A program made the translations under genes and the position numbers. From Mariniblastus sp964414815 (lineage in GTDB: Bacteria > Planctomycetota > Planctomycetia > Pirellulales > Pirellulaceae), in NCBI GenBank assembly GCA_964414815.1, contig CAYPXY010000007.1:62001-126000 (forward strand): 64,000 nucleotides of DNA. Reading direction: 5' to 3'. The notes under the pieces are model-generated. The model ran no database searches and was not told where the DNA came from. It worked only from the letters and a program-made list of their open reading frames with translations. The stretch's first letter is position 1. Every line of letters starts with the position of its first letter. Below, in pieces: positions 26,744 through 35,532 of the stretch.

Positions 26744-27853
26744 TTGTTCTGGCAATCGATTACCAGGAAAATACTGTTCTGTCTCCCAGCGGAACGCGCC
26801 CACTATGTTTCGATGGGGCTGTTGAGCCTGATCGCGCGACCGCCGGTCGTGAAATGGATGCGAAAGCGATATGCGGTGCGCGACCGCCGGCTGCATCAAC
26901 AGTTATGGGGACTCGATTTTCAGAACCCGGTTGGGCTGGCGGCAGGCTTCGACAAGGACGCGCGCTGGTTTCATCAACTGCCAGGGCTTGGTTTCAGTCA
27001 CGTGGAAGTTGGAACCCTGACCGGACAACCGCAACCTGGCAACCCTCAGCCACGGCTTTTTCGGCTTCCCGCTGACCAGGCGATCATTAACCGAATGGGG
27101 TTCAACAATCGGGGAGCCGATCAAGCAGCTCGTCGCCTGGCCCGCGTTCCGAAAGCCTCAGTGGAGGATGTTCTGGGTGTGAATATCGGCAAGACAAAAG
27201 TGGTACCGCTGGCTGAGGCCAATCAGGACTATTGCAGAAGCTTTGAGCGACTTTTCGATTACGCTGATTATTTCACGATCAATGTCAGTTCGCCCAACAC
27301 GCCCGGCCTGCGTGAACTGCAGGGACGTGACCACCTGTTGGCATTGCTCGATTCGGTCGGTCAGTTAAATGAGCGACTGGCGGCCGATCACGAAGTCGCT
27401 CCGAAACCGGTTCTCCTGAAGATTGCACCCGATCTGGAAAATCATCATCTCGATGACATTGCCGCCATTGCGGGAAACGCGAAGATTGACGGGATCGTGG
27501 CTACCAATACCACGATTTCTCGTCAGGGCTTGAACACGCCCGCGGCAGTGGTTCAGCAGATCGGCGACGGCGGTTTGTCGGGTCGTCCGCTGACGGAGCG
27601 AAGCCGTAACGTGGTTCGATATCTCTATGAACGACTGCCGAAGGAAATGCCGATCATTGGCGTTGGCGGGATCATGAATGGGCACGATGCCTGGAACATG
27701 GTTCAGGCCGGCGCGACACTGCTACAGATTTACACGGGCTTTATCTACGGAGGACCGGGAGTGGTTCGCGAAATCAATCGGTATTTGCTGAAAAAACTGG
27801 ATGAACATCGCCTTGATTCCATTCGGGACGCGATCGGGAAGCAATGGGACTGA
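26744..27853 (+). CDS. pyrD: Dihydroorotate dehydrogenase (quinone, class 2)
   Basis: 369 residues from a TTG start at 26744; this start is preferred because its first residues align with the PERAH segment of class-2 PyrD (here PAERAH at about residue 16). It oxidises dihydroorotate to orotate in pyrimidine synthesis, passing electrons to quinone at the membrane. FMN-binding features GLAAGFDKD, NRMGFNN, NVSSPNTPGL and KIAPDL are present. TNTTISR, GLSGRPLTERS and GVGGIMNG complete the barrel. The catalytic base of class 2 is Ser in the NVSSPNTPG loop. It has no pyrimidine neighbours. Confidence 0.95.
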   Translation: MFWQSITRKILFCLPAERAHYVSMGLLSLIARPPVVKWMRKRYAVRDRRLHQQLWGLDFQNPVGLAAGFDKDARWFHQLPGLGFSHVEVGTLTGQPQPGNPQPRLFRLPADQAIINRMGFNNRGADQAARRLARVPKASVEDVLGVNIGKTKVVPLAEANQDYCRSFERLFDYADYFTINVSSPNTPGLRELQGRDHLLALLDSVGQLNERLAADHEVAPKPVLLKIAPDLENHHLDDIAAIAGNAKIDGIVATNTTISRQGLNTPAAVVQQIGDGGLSGRPLTERSRNVVRYLYERLPKEMPIIGVGGIMNGHDAWNMVQAGATLLQIYTGFIYGGPGVVREINRYLLKKLDEHRLDSIRDAIGKQWD

Positions 27854-28008
27854 GTCTGTGACGTTGAGGCTCAGTCCGTGACAAAACGGGACGTTGCGAA
27901 ATTGGCGAGTTTATATAAAGTAACTTCGTAGCCGTTTGCGCCGTCAATCGCGATGTGCTGTGAATTTTTACGAGACCGTCCCGTTAGGGACACAATGTTG
28001 GTAGCCAA

Positions 28009-28036
28009 CTGAAAACTGAAAACTGAAAACTGAAAA
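28009..28036. repeat. Heptamer tandem repeat (CTGAAAA x4)
   Basis: Four exact 7-bp units ending 8 bp before the ATG of putA. Confidence 0.9.
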
Positions 28037-28044
28037 CAATTCCA

Positions 28045-31000
28045 ATGTCCACGGAACTCAAGAGCCAATCCGATCTGTCGTCTCTCTCTCAACAAGCCGT
28101 CCAATTGGCCGCACAGATCTTGCGTGAATCCCGCGAGCGGGAAACCTCTGCCGAACGCAATCGGTCGGCGATGATGGCCCGAATGATGGCCGACCCGCAG
28201 GGTAAAAAATTCACGATTGCGATGGCGGATCAGGTCTTGCGCATGAAGCGGCCGCGCCGTGCGGCGAACCGAATGAGCGGTTTGATCCGGCAGTATGGTG
28301 TACCGAAATATTTTGGCGGGCTGGATCGTTTCGCACTTCGCATCGGAAATCTGATGGCCGGGCTGGCGCCGAGTCTGATCATCCCGCAGGTGAAATCCAA
28401 AGTCCGCAAAGACTCCAAACACGTGATCATCTCTGCGGAAGATCGCGAGTTCAAAAAGTATCTGGCAGAGCGGAAGCAGACCTCGATCCGGATCAATTTC
28501 AATCAACTGGGCGAAGCCGTGCTGGGCAACCACGAAGCCGATCGCCGTCAGCGAGACAACGTGCAGCGATTGCTCGAGCCGGGAGTCGATTATATCTCGG
28601 TCAAGCTGTCGGCTTTGTTCAGCCAGATCAATCTCGTTGGCTATGAGCAGACGCTGGAGAAAATTAAGCCGCGACTTCGCGAACTCTATCGCGCTGCGAA
28701 GAAAGGGGCTGCCACGAGTTCGAACGGCCAACAAAAGTTTGTCAATCTCGACATGGAGGAGTATCGTGATTTGCGGATGACCGTGGACGTGTTCCGGTCG
28801 GTGCTCGATGAGTCCGAGTTCGAGGATCTTTCGGCCGGTATCGTGCTGCAGGCCTATTTGCCCGATTCGTATGAAGTTCTCAAATCGCTGACGGCATGGG
28901 CCAGGGAGCGATATCAGCGAACCGGCAAGGATATCAAAATCCGGTTGGTCAAAGGTGCGAATCTTGCGATGGAGCAAGTCGAAGCTGCCATGCGAGACTG
29001 GAATCAGGCTCCTTACGACAGCAAGTTGAAAGTCGATGCCAATTTCAAGCGGATGCTTGAGTTTGCGACGCGGCCGGAAAACGCGGAAGCGATCCGCATC
29101 GGCGTTGGAAGCCACAACCTGTTTGACATTGCCTATACCTTGTTGCTGCGTGAAAAGCGAGGAGTACAAAATCGCGTCGAGTTCGAGATGCTTGAGGGAA
29201 TGGCCAACGCCCAGGCGCTGGTGATTCGCGAGAAGTCGGGCGATTGCCTGGTCTATGCGCCGGTGGTACTCGATGCCGAGTTCGAGTCAGCGGTGGCCTA
29301 TCTTGTGCGACGACTCGATGAGAATACGGCTCCGGGAAGTTTTCTCGGGGCGCTATTTGCACTCCAGGAAGGTTCGCCTGCCTGGAACGATCAACGGGAC
29401 GCGTTCCTGAAAGCCTGCACCCTGGCATTCGAACCGGATCTACAATCGGCTCCCAACCGGACGCAGAACCGTTTGTCTGAGTCGTACCCGACGATGGAAG
29501 GCTCGTTTCACAATGTCGCGGATACCGATTTTTCGTTGCCAGAAAATCGACAGTGGGCAACACAGATTTTTGAAAGCTGGAAGGATCGCAAAGTCGAGGA
29601 TATCCCGATTCAGGTCGGCGGGCATTATTTGAAGCCTAACTTGAAAGGAACCGGTCGAGACCCTTCGCGACCGGGACATGAGGCCTACAAATTTGCTCAG
29701 GCAACTCAGGCTGAAATCGAGGTCGCGTTGCAGATTGCGACCAACGCCTATCCAAGCTGGGAGGCGGCGGGAATGCAACATCGCGCTACCATTCTAAAAC
29801 AGGCGGCCGTGGTTTTCGCGCAGCAGCGGGGCGATACGATTGGTGCCATGCTGCTCGATGCCGGAAAGAACGTTGTTCAGGCCGATGTTGAAATCAGTGA
29901 AGCCATTGACTTTGCGAATTACTACGCACGCGGGCTGGACGATCCCGGATTTTTCGACGGGACGCAGCCGAAACCCGTTGGAGTGGTCGTGGTCACGCCT
30001 CCGTGGAATTTTCCCTATGCGATTCCTGCCGGCGGCGTGATCGCGGCACTGGCTGCAGGCAATGCCGTAATCTTGAAACCCGCCCGCGAGACGGTGCTGG
30101 TAGCTTGGCGCTTGGTGGAACAGCTCTGGCAGGCGGGCGTTCCCAAGGATGTTTTGCAGTTTGCTCCCACGATCGATGGGCAAACAGGAAAGGCATTGGT
30201 TTCCGATCCACGAGTCGGAGCCGTAATCCTGACAGGCAGTATTTTCACCGCGCAGCTTTTCCAGTCGTGGCGCCCCGATCTGAAGCTCTATGCGGAAACC
30301 AGCGGCAAGAACGCGATGATCGTCAGCGGATCGGCCGACCTGGATCTGGCGATCAAGGATATTGTCTACGGAGCCTTTGGACATGCAGGACAAAAATGCT
30401 CGGCGACCAGTCTGGCACTGGTGGAAGCCGAAGTCTATGACGATCCAAAGTTTTTTGCCCAACTCAAGGATGCGGTTGAATCGTGGCAAGTGGCCGGCTC
30501 ATGGAATCCGTCGGCCCTCGTCACACCGGTGGTTCGCGAGCCGGATGAGGCCTTGCATCGCGGTTTGACCCAACTTGATGAAGGAGAGAGCTGGCTGGTC
30601 GAGCCGAAAATGATCGATAACAATCCTTGCCTTTGGAGCCCCGGTATTCGAATCGGTGTCAGGCCGAACAGTTGGTATCACAAGAACGAGTGTTTCGGAC
30701 CGGTGCTCGGAGTGATGCGGGTGGATAGTTTCGAGCAGGCGTTGCAAATCCAGAACAGCAGTGATTTCGGCTTGACGGGTGGATTGTATTCGCTCGACCC
30801 GCAGGAAATTGAAACCTGGCGGGAGAAGGTCGAAGTTGGAAATGCTTATATCAATCGCTCGACCACCGGTGCGATTGTCCGGCGGCAGCCGTTTGGCGGC
30901 TGGAAAGATTCCTGTGTCGGTCCCGGTCCGAAGGCAGGCGGTCCGAACTATGTGGCGACGTTCTGTGAATGGACGGAAGAAAAACTGCCGACGATCCTCG

Positions 31001-31587
31001 ACCGCCCTTCTTCCACGATTCAGGGGCTGGCCGATGGCTTGGTGCGATGGTTCGGCAGTGAATCCAAGGCGACATTCACCGCTGCGGCCGGGAGTTATAC
31101 GCACTGGTGGAACAAGGAGTTTTCGAAATCCCACGATCCATCCCAGGTTCATGGCGAGAGCAATCATTTTCGCTACCGTTCTCGGCCGTGGCATGTTATG
31201 CGTTTTGAAAATGTCCATAATGAAAAAGCTAAACTCGTTGCCGGGCTGGCCGCACTGGCTTGTAAGACAGCCGGCGTTCCATTGGAATTGAGTTTTTCGG
31301 AAAACGTGGAATGGCTGAAGCCATTTTCTGAATTGACCTCTGCCGCCGTACGAGTTGAAACGGGCGAGCAATTGGCGAAACGAATCACACAAGACTTGGG
31401 TCAAAAGAAGGGCGGAACTCTGAGAATCGTCGGCGACTATGATCCCAACACGTTCGCTCCGTCCATCATCGGCAATGTGCCCATTGTCAATTCAAAAATC
31501 TACGCCAACGGCCGCCTGGAGTTACTGAACTATTTGAAAGAACAATCCGTCACGCAAACGATGCACCGGTATGGGAATATTGTTTAG
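28045..31587 (+). CDS. putA: Bifunctional proline dehydrogenase / pyrroline-5-carboxylate dehydrogenase
   Basis: 1180 residues. It converts proline to glutamate in two steps. There is no N-terminal ribbon-helix-helix, so it should not act as the putA repressor. Residues about 90-470 are the FAD-dependent proline dehydrogenase barrel (SVKLSALFSQI, RLVKGANL, GSHNLFDIA, EFEMLEGMA). Residues about 520-990 are an aldehyde dehydrogenase with the catalytic Glu751 (AETSGKNA) and Cys785 (GQKCSA); PWNFPYAIPAGG and FGGWKDS are also seen. The last ~190 residues are a C-terminal domain like that of long PutA proteins. Translation starts at ATG 28045 after a heptamer repeat with no obvious Shine-Dalgarno site. 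Confidence 0.95.
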   Translation: MSTELKSQSDLSSLSQQAVQLAAQILRESRERETSAERNRSAMMARMMADPQGKKFTIAMADQVLRMKRPRRAANRMSGLIRQYGVPKYFGGLDRFALRIGNLMAGLAPSLIIPQVKSKVRKDSKHVIISAEDREFKKYLAERKQTSIRINFNQLGEAVLGNHEADRRQRDNVQRLLEPGVDYISVKLSALFSQINLVGYEQTLEKIKPRLRELYRAAKKGAATSSNGQQKFVNLDMEEYRDLRMTVDVFRSVLDESEFEDLSAGIVLQAYLPDSYEVLKSLTAWARERYQRTGKDIKIRLVKGANLAMEQVEAAMRDWNQAPYDSKLKVDANFKRMLEFATRPENAEAIRIGVGSHNLFDIAYTLLLREKRGVQNRVEFEMLEGMANAQALVIREKSGDCLVYAPVVLDAEFESAVAYLVRRLDENTAPGSFLGALFALQEGSPAWNDQRDAFLKACTLAFEPDLQSAPNRTQNRLSESYPTMEGSFHNVADTDFSLPENRQWATQIFESWKDRKVEDIPIQVGGHYLKPNLKGTGRDPSRPGHEAYKFAQATQAEIEVALQIATNAYPSWEAAGMQHRATILKQAAVVFAQQRGDTIGAMLLDAGKNVVQADVEISEAIDFANYYARGLDDPGFFDGTQPKPVGVVVVTPPWNFPYAIPAGGVIAALAAGNAVILKPARETVLVAWRLVEQLWQAGVPKDVLQFAPTIDGQTGKALVSDPRVGAVILTGSIFTAQLFQSWRPDLKLYAETSGKNAMIVSGSADLDLAIKDIVYGAFGHAGQKCSATSLALVEAEVYDDPKFFAQLKDAVESWQVAGSWNPSALVTPVVREPDEALHRGLTQLDEGESWLVEPKMIDNNPCLWSPGIRIGVRPNSWYHKNECFGPVLGVMRVDSFEQALQIQNSSDFGLTGGLYSLDPQEIETWREKVEVGNAYINRSTTGAIVRRQPFGGWKDSCVGPGPKAGGPNYVATFCEWTEEKLPTILDRPSSTIQGLADGLVRWFGSESKATFTAAAGSYTHWWNKEFSKSHDPSQVHGESNHFRYRSRPWHVMRFENVHNEKAKLVAGLAALACKTAGVPLELSFSENVEWLKPFSELTSAAVRVETGEQLAKRITQDLGQKKGGTLRIVGDYDPNTFAPSIIGNVPIVNSKIYANGRLELLNYLKEQSVTQTMHRYGNIV

Positions 31588-31698
31588 TTATACACAAGGT
31601 GTTCTTGTTGAAGAGGACGTCGAGCGATTTGTGGCCTGTTGAAAGAACACCTTTTTTGGGCAGAACGGAAAAGATGTCGCGAGTGACCAGAGGCCCCC

Positions 31699-32718
31699 AT
31701 GGAAAAACCAACGCTGCAGACTCCGCACAATAATTTCTTCCTGTTCGCCATGACGAATCGGATTGTGTTAGGCAGTTTTCTGGAAATGTACTTTTCGGCC
31801 GAAGCGGTTCGATCCGTCAAAGTCGAAACCATGCGAATCGAGTCAGGAAACCATATCACATCTGAACTGGGTTTGACCCATTCTGATTTGTTGATTTCTT
31901 TCGAGTTGGCTGAGAAATTTGGCAGTGGCAAGCGGGTTTACATTTATTTCTTGCTGGAACACAAAAGTGTCGCTGAACCGTTGACGGTTTTTCAAGTGCT
32001 GGGATACACCGTAAGAATCTGGGAGCAATGGGTTCGTGAACATTCGGATCTGACACCGATTGTGCCAATGGTCATCTATCACGGCGAGAAAGCTTGGAAA
32101 GTAGCTCGAAATCTGGATGATCTGATTCAGTCTCCGCCCGCATTTGCGGACTGTCAGGTGAAATTTGAAGTCCCGATCATTGATTTGAGCCAGATGTCCG
32201 ATTCGGATATCAAGGGAAATCCGGTTTTACGTTGCTCGCTGCTGATGCTAAAATACAGTCGTAACAAACGGTTGATCGAAAAACTGCCAGTCATTCTGGA
32301 ATCGGTTGCCGTTTCCAAAGAACAAATTAATGTCAACGAGTGGATCGAAGCAATTGGAGTCTATGCGATGTCGGTAAACAAAGATATGACGGCCGAAGAC
32401 TATAAACAGACCGTTGCAAGTGTATTTCCAACCATGTTCGAACCAGGTTCGCTGGCTGATCGCCTTTTGATTCAAGGGCGGGCAGAAGGTAAAGCAGAAG
32501 GTAAGGCAGAAGGTAAAGCAGAAGGTAAAGCAGAAGGTAAAGCAGAAGGTAAAGCAGAAGGTCGGGTTGAGGGCAGACTAGCTGGAAAAGTGCAGTTGCT
32601 TCAGGAATTGCTTGGCGAACCTGTTTCAAGCGACGATGAGTTGCACAAGAAATCCCAATCCGAATTAGAGCAATGGATTGCGAGTCTTCAAAAGCGACTT
32701 CGTGAACGCGGTTCCTAG
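31699..32718 (+). CDS. Rpn/YhgA-like PD-(D/E)xK nuclease with EGKA repeats
   Basis: 339 residues. The N-terminal part (PHNNFFLFAMTNRIVLGSFLEMYF) matches the start of the YhgA/Rpn 'recombination-promoting nuclease' family. Catalytic-type residues are in place: Asp in HSDLLISFEL and Glu-x-Lys in FLLEHKS, the PD-(D/E)xK pattern. From about residue 259 a run of Glu-Gly-Lys-Ala units occurs, encoded by a 12-bp tandem repeat (32488-32562), as is common in this family. A charged helical tail closes the protein. Family members cut DNA and may promote horizontal DNA acquisition. The ATG at 31699 fits family length. Confidence 0.88.
   Translation: MEKPTLQTPHNNFFLFAMTNRIVLGSFLEMYFSAEAVRSVKVETMRIESGNHITSELGLTHSDLLISFELAEKFGSGKRVYIYFLLEHKSVAEPLTVFQVLGYTVRIWEQWVREHSDLTPIVPMVIYHGEKAWKVARNLDDLIQSPPAFADCQVKFEVPIIDLSQMSDSDIKGNPVLRCSLLMLKYSRNKRLIEKLPVILESVAVSKEQINVNEWIEAIGVYAMSVNKDMTAEDYKQTVASVFPTMFEPGSLADRLLIQGRAEGKAEGKAEGKAEGKAEGKAEGKAEGRVEGRLAGKVQLLQELLGEPVSSDDELHKKSQSELEQWIASLQKRLRERGS
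32488..32562. repeat. 12-bp in-frame coding tandem repeat
   Basis: Near-perfect copies of GCAGAAGGTAAA (about six), coding for Glu-Gly-Lys-Ala units. Copy number can change without breaking the frame. Confidence 0.9.
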
Positions 32719-32744
32719 AACGAAGCGCTTCGTCTTATCTGGTT

Positions 32745-33329
32745 TTACGATCCCGTTTCTCGAAATCGATTCAGTAAGTCCGTTGCGTGATTTCTGATTT
32801 TGTCGAGGCGTTCGTGAAAATCATCAAAATCGTCTTTCCCCAGCAATTGCATGTCGCGAAGCGGAAACAGAGCACCGCTGGCAAAGGCAGCTCCGCGTAA
32901 CGCTCGCTTCAGTTGCACGATTGCCAGCCCTCGCTGCATTGGATCAAGTTCCGTTTCGCCATCCATCAAGGCTTGTGCCAGGCCCCCTGCCAGATCGCCA
33001 AGCCCATGCATGTACGTCTGGATCAAATTACAATTTCCTTTACGATTCTCGCTCAACCGTTGACTTGCCAGTACCCACAAATCAGAGACGGCCTGCTGCA
33101 GTGGATGTCGCTCAGGCTGCCCCATTTCAAACGAATAGTAAGAATCGGATTCATCGTCATCCAATCGGACAGGAGGATGTTCTGGAGGTCGGGCAAGCGA
33201 CTGCTGGACCAGCCGAGCCACTCGCTCGATACGTGCCGTCAATACATCAATATCTTCCGCTGCCTCAGCGGAAAACGGGTATTCCTCCAGGGCTTCCTTG
33301 AACTGCCGAATTGTGTTTCCCAGAATCAA
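32745..33329 (-). CDS. Hypothetical protein, uncertain start
   Basis: The open frame runs to 33635, but its first 100 residues are low-complexity and lie over the alcohol dehydrogenase gene on the same strand in another frame, so they are not real. The earliest sensible start is a TTG at 33329, giving 194 residues, mostly helical and soluble (IRQFKEALEEYPFSAEAAEDIDVLTARIER, later ASQRLSENRKGNCNLIQTYMHGLGDL). A conserved-looking segment near the C-terminus follows. No family was recognised. A 40-codon ORF in another frame just upstream (33265-33387) looks like the start of a different planctomycete protein, so a frameshift or fusion may be involved. Confidence 0.5.
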   Translation of the reverse strand: MILGNTIRQFKEALEEYPFSAEAAEDIDVLTARIERVARLVQQSLARPPEHPPVRLDDDESDSYYSFEMGQPERHPLQQAVSDLWVLASQRLSENRKGNCNLIQTYMHGLGDLAGGLAQALMDGETELDPMQRGLAIVQLKRALRGAAFASGALFPLRDMQLLGKDDFDDFHERLDKIRNHATDLLNRFRETGS

Positions 33330-33387
33330 GCTCTTCGATGCGGTCGAGGTCTGCCATCTTGCCGTTGTAGTGGATCGTAATGCCCAT
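33265..33387 (-). pseudogene. Possible 5' remnant of a planctomycete small-protein gene
   Basis: The minus strand from 33387 encodes MGITIHYNGKMADLDRIEEL, a start resembling a conserved planctomycete family whose members begin with MGITIHY, then runs out of frame and stops at TGA after 40 codons. It lies in the +1 frame of the following hypothetical gene and only 25 bp downstream of the alcohol dehydrogenase stop. It could be a remnant, or the true N-terminus of that gene separated from it by a frameshift near codon 21. Confidence 0.35.
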
Positions 33388-33411
33388 GCCGCAACTCGAT
33401 TGCCTAAAAGG

Positions 33412-34470
33412 TTATTCGCTCTTGAGCGATGCCATATCGATGCAGAATCGGTATTTGACGTCTGACTTGAGCAATCGTTCGTAGGCTTCGTTGACTTTCT
33501 GGATCGGGATGACTTCGACATCCGCAGTGATATTGTGTTCACCACAGAAGTCGAGCATCTCCTGCGTTTCGGCGATGCCGCCGATCGGGGATCCCGACAA
33601 GCTGCGGCGACCGAAAATGAGGCTGAAAGCCGCAACCGGGAGCGGCTTTTCAGGAGCGCCTACAAGCGTGATATTTCCGTCCCGCTTGAGCAAATTGAGA
33701 TAGGTATTGATATCGTGATCTGCCGAAACGGCATCGAGAATAAAGTCGAAACTACCCGCATGCTTTTTCATCTCGTTGGCATCGCGTGAGATGACCACTT
33801 CGTCCGCCCCCAATCGCAAAGCATCTTCCTTCTTGCTGGGCGATGTGGTGAACACGACAACGTGAGCCCCCATCGCATGGGCCAGCTTGACTCCCATGTG
33901 GCCAAGCCCTCCCAATCCTACGATCCCGGCTTTCTTTCCTTTCGAAACTCCCCAGCGGCGCAGCGGCGAGTAGGTGGTGATTCCAGCACACAACAACGGC
34001 GCGGCGCCGGCAAGATCGAGATTGGCTGGAACCCGTAACGCGAAAGCCTCATCGACAACGATACTGTCCGAATAACCTCCATAGGTGACTCCACCCAGAT
34101 GCTTGTCTGGACTGTTGTAGGTAAACACGCCACGGGTGCAGAACTGTTCCAGGCCGGCCTGACACTCTGGGCACGTCCGGTCGGAATCAACCATACACCC
34201 GACGGCGGCGAGATCGCCGACCTTGAACTTCGTTACTCCGGAACCGACTTGCTTGACACGCCCAACGATTTCGTGCCCCGGAACACAGGGATAGACCGTC
34301 GGCATGAACTGATTCCACTCGTCTCTTGCCTGGTGGAGGTCCGAGTGACAGATTCCGCAGTACAAAATCTCGATCTGCACATCGGTGTCGAGCGGATCGC
34401 GACGGGGAATCGAAGATAGGGCAAGTGCCGAGGTCGCATTGGAGGCAGCGTAGGCTCGGGTCTGATACAT
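33412..34470 (-). CDS. Zinc-dependent alcohol dehydrogenase (YahK/CAD-like)
   Basis: 352 residues from the ATG at 34470. It is a medium-chain NAD(P)-dependent alcohol dehydrogenase. Catalytic zinc ligands are Cys in CGICHSDLH, His in PGHEIVG and the later Cys in AAPLLCAGITTYSPL. The structural zinc site has four cysteines around CMVDSDRTCPECQAGLEQFC. The Rossmann motif is GLGGLGHMGVKLA. The layout fits the cinnamyl-alcohol-dehydrogenase group that reduces aldehydes. The open frame upstream to 34746 crosses repeats and is not coding. The bases just before the ATG are CCCGAAC-like heptamers. Confidence 0.93.
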   Translation of the reverse strand: MYQTRAYAASNATSALALSSIPRRDPLDTDVQIEILYCGICHSDLHQARDEWNQFMPTVYPCVPGHEIVGRVKQVGSGVTKFKVGDLAAVGCMVDSDRTCPECQAGLEQFCTRGVFTYNSPDKHLGGVTYGGYSDSIVVDEAFALRVPANLDLAGAAPLLCAGITTYSPLRRWGVSKGKKAGIVGLGGLGHMGVKLAHAMGAHVVVFTTSPSKKEDALRLGADEVVISRDANEMKKHAGSFDFILDAVSADHDINTYLNLLKRDGNITLVGAPEKPLPVAAFSLIFGRRSLSGSPIGGIAETQEMLDFCGEHNITADVEVIPIQKVNEAYERLLKSDVKYRFCIDMASLKSE

Positions 34471-34476
34471 GGTTCG

Positions 34477-34533
34477 GTTGCTCGGGATTTGGGGTTCGGG
34501 ATTTGGAACTCGGGATTTGGGGTTCGGGCTAGG
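34477..34533. repeat. Degenerate heptamer repeat (CCCGAAC/CCCAAAT family)
   Basis: On the minus strand, alternating heptamers such as CCCGAAC, CCCAAAT, CCCGAGT run up to 6 bp from the ATG of the alcohol dehydrogenase. The same family recurs at 53511-53546 and inside the gene at 56417-56458. Confidence 0.8.
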
Positions 34534-34580
34534 CAGTCTTGGGAAATAAAAAACCTGCTCGAAATCATAATCGTGCTCGT

Positions 34581-34695
34581 AAGGGGACCGGCAGATAAAA
34601 ACGTACCGTAGTGTAGGCGAGTCGCTCCGCGACTCGCAACCGAGCCTCTGGGAAACACAATACTGCTTGGGTAAACTTTTACCTGCCGGTCGCCT
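34581..34695. mobile_element. 115-bp MITE-like element with 18-bp flanking direct repeat
   Basis: Imperfect terminal inverted repeats (GGACCGGCAGATAAAA at the left; TTTTACCTGCCGGTCGCC at the right) and an inner palindrome GCGAGTCGCTCCGCGACTCGC. The element is exactly flanked by AATCATAATCGTGCTCGT on both sides (34563-34580 and 34696-34713), which looks like a target-site duplication. A second copy is at 39966-40080. Confidence 0.85.
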
Positions 34696-34976
34696 AATCA
34701 TAATCGTGCTCGTGCTCGAAAATCGAGGCTTTGACAATTGCGGCAACCATCAAGATAAGAACTATCGTTGTTGCCAACAAGCCACCAACACAAACGCGAG
34801 TCCGCCTTTGTCGATTAGAGCAGGACGAGCAGGATTAATGACAAGAATGTGGGATAGACGTCCACATCTGTCTTTTATTGATATTTTCCCGGCATCTTCT
34901 ACTCCGCTGGCGAATGGATTAAGATGACAACGCGTTCACAGAAGTGTATTTAGCTGTTCAAAATCGAGATAGAGAA

Positions 34977-35372
34977 ATGAGTGAAGCAAAAATTCGTGGC
35001 AAGGTCCACTTAATTGAGGAAACAAAATCGTACGGTCAAAAAGGGTTTCGCAAACGGTTGGTGGTGCTGGAGCAAGCCAATGCGCGATTCCCGAACTATG
35101 TTCCTCTGGAGTTTACGCGTGAAGCCTGCGATGCCGTGGATGATCTCTCTGTAGGCGAAGAAATTGAGGTCAGCTACACGCTGGCCGGTCGCAAATGGCA
35201 AAAGGACGCTCATAGCGAAGTCAAATTTTTCCTCAGTGCCGAAGCCGTCAGCTTCAAGAAACTGGGTGGCTCCGGTTCTGGAGGCGACTCAGGTTCATCG
35301 GAATCCGAATCGTTGGACGACGCCAACAATGCGTTCGCTGAATCGGTTGACGAAGGCGATATTCCGTTCTAA
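34977..35372 (+). CDS. DUF3127 family protein with SSB-like acidic tail
   Basis: 131 residues from the ATG at 34977, preceded by GAGATAGAGAA. Residues 1-95 form a beta-rich domain (EAKIRGKVHLIEETKSYG, later EEIEVSYTLAGRKWQKD) matching DUF3127, probably an OB-like fold. The last 35 residues are a Gly/Ser/Asp/Glu-rich linker ending in Glu-Gly-Asp-Ile-Pro-Phe. That closely resembles the DDIPF tip by which single-stranded-DNA-binding proteins recruit repair and replication partners. A role at single-stranded nucleic acid is inferred from this tail. It is followed by a repeat and then a TrmH-like gene. Confidence 0.8.
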   Translation: MSEAKIRGKVHLIEETKSYGQKGFRKRLVVLEQANARFPNYVPLEFTREACDAVDDLSVGEEIEVSYTLAGRKWQKDAHSEVKFFLSAEAVSFKKLGGSGSGGDSGSSESESLDDANNAFAESVDEGDIPF

Positions 35373-35430
35373 GGATCGTTTAAAATGCGGGGTAGGTTTT
35401 TCTAGCCTGCTATCCAAACCCAAACGTGGA

Positions 35431-35486
35431 GTAGGCTTCCAGCCTGCTATCGAAGTCCTTATGAAAATGGCAGGCTGGAAGCGTAC
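35431..35486. repeat. Inverted repeat GTAGGCTTCCAGCCTGC
   Basis: GTAGGCTTCCAGCCTGC and GCAGGCTGGAAGCGTAC pair with one mismatch across a 22-bp loop. A partial further copy (TAGCCTGCTATCC) precedes it at 35403. It sits between the DUF3127 gene and the TrmH-like gene and could end transcription or be a small repeat element. Confidence 0.7.
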
Positions 35487-35532
35487 CCACTTCCGTTCTG
35501 CAACTTGGGCCGCCCTGGCCGCATGATCTCGA

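Noticed and set aside
27871..29169. 432-codon open frame on the minus strand opposite putA
   Set aside because: Antisense to the well-supported putA; no signature of a real protein.
34471..34746. N-terminal extension of the alcohol dehydrogenase frame
   Set aside because: It crosses heptamer repeats and the 115-bp element; the known family start is at 34470.
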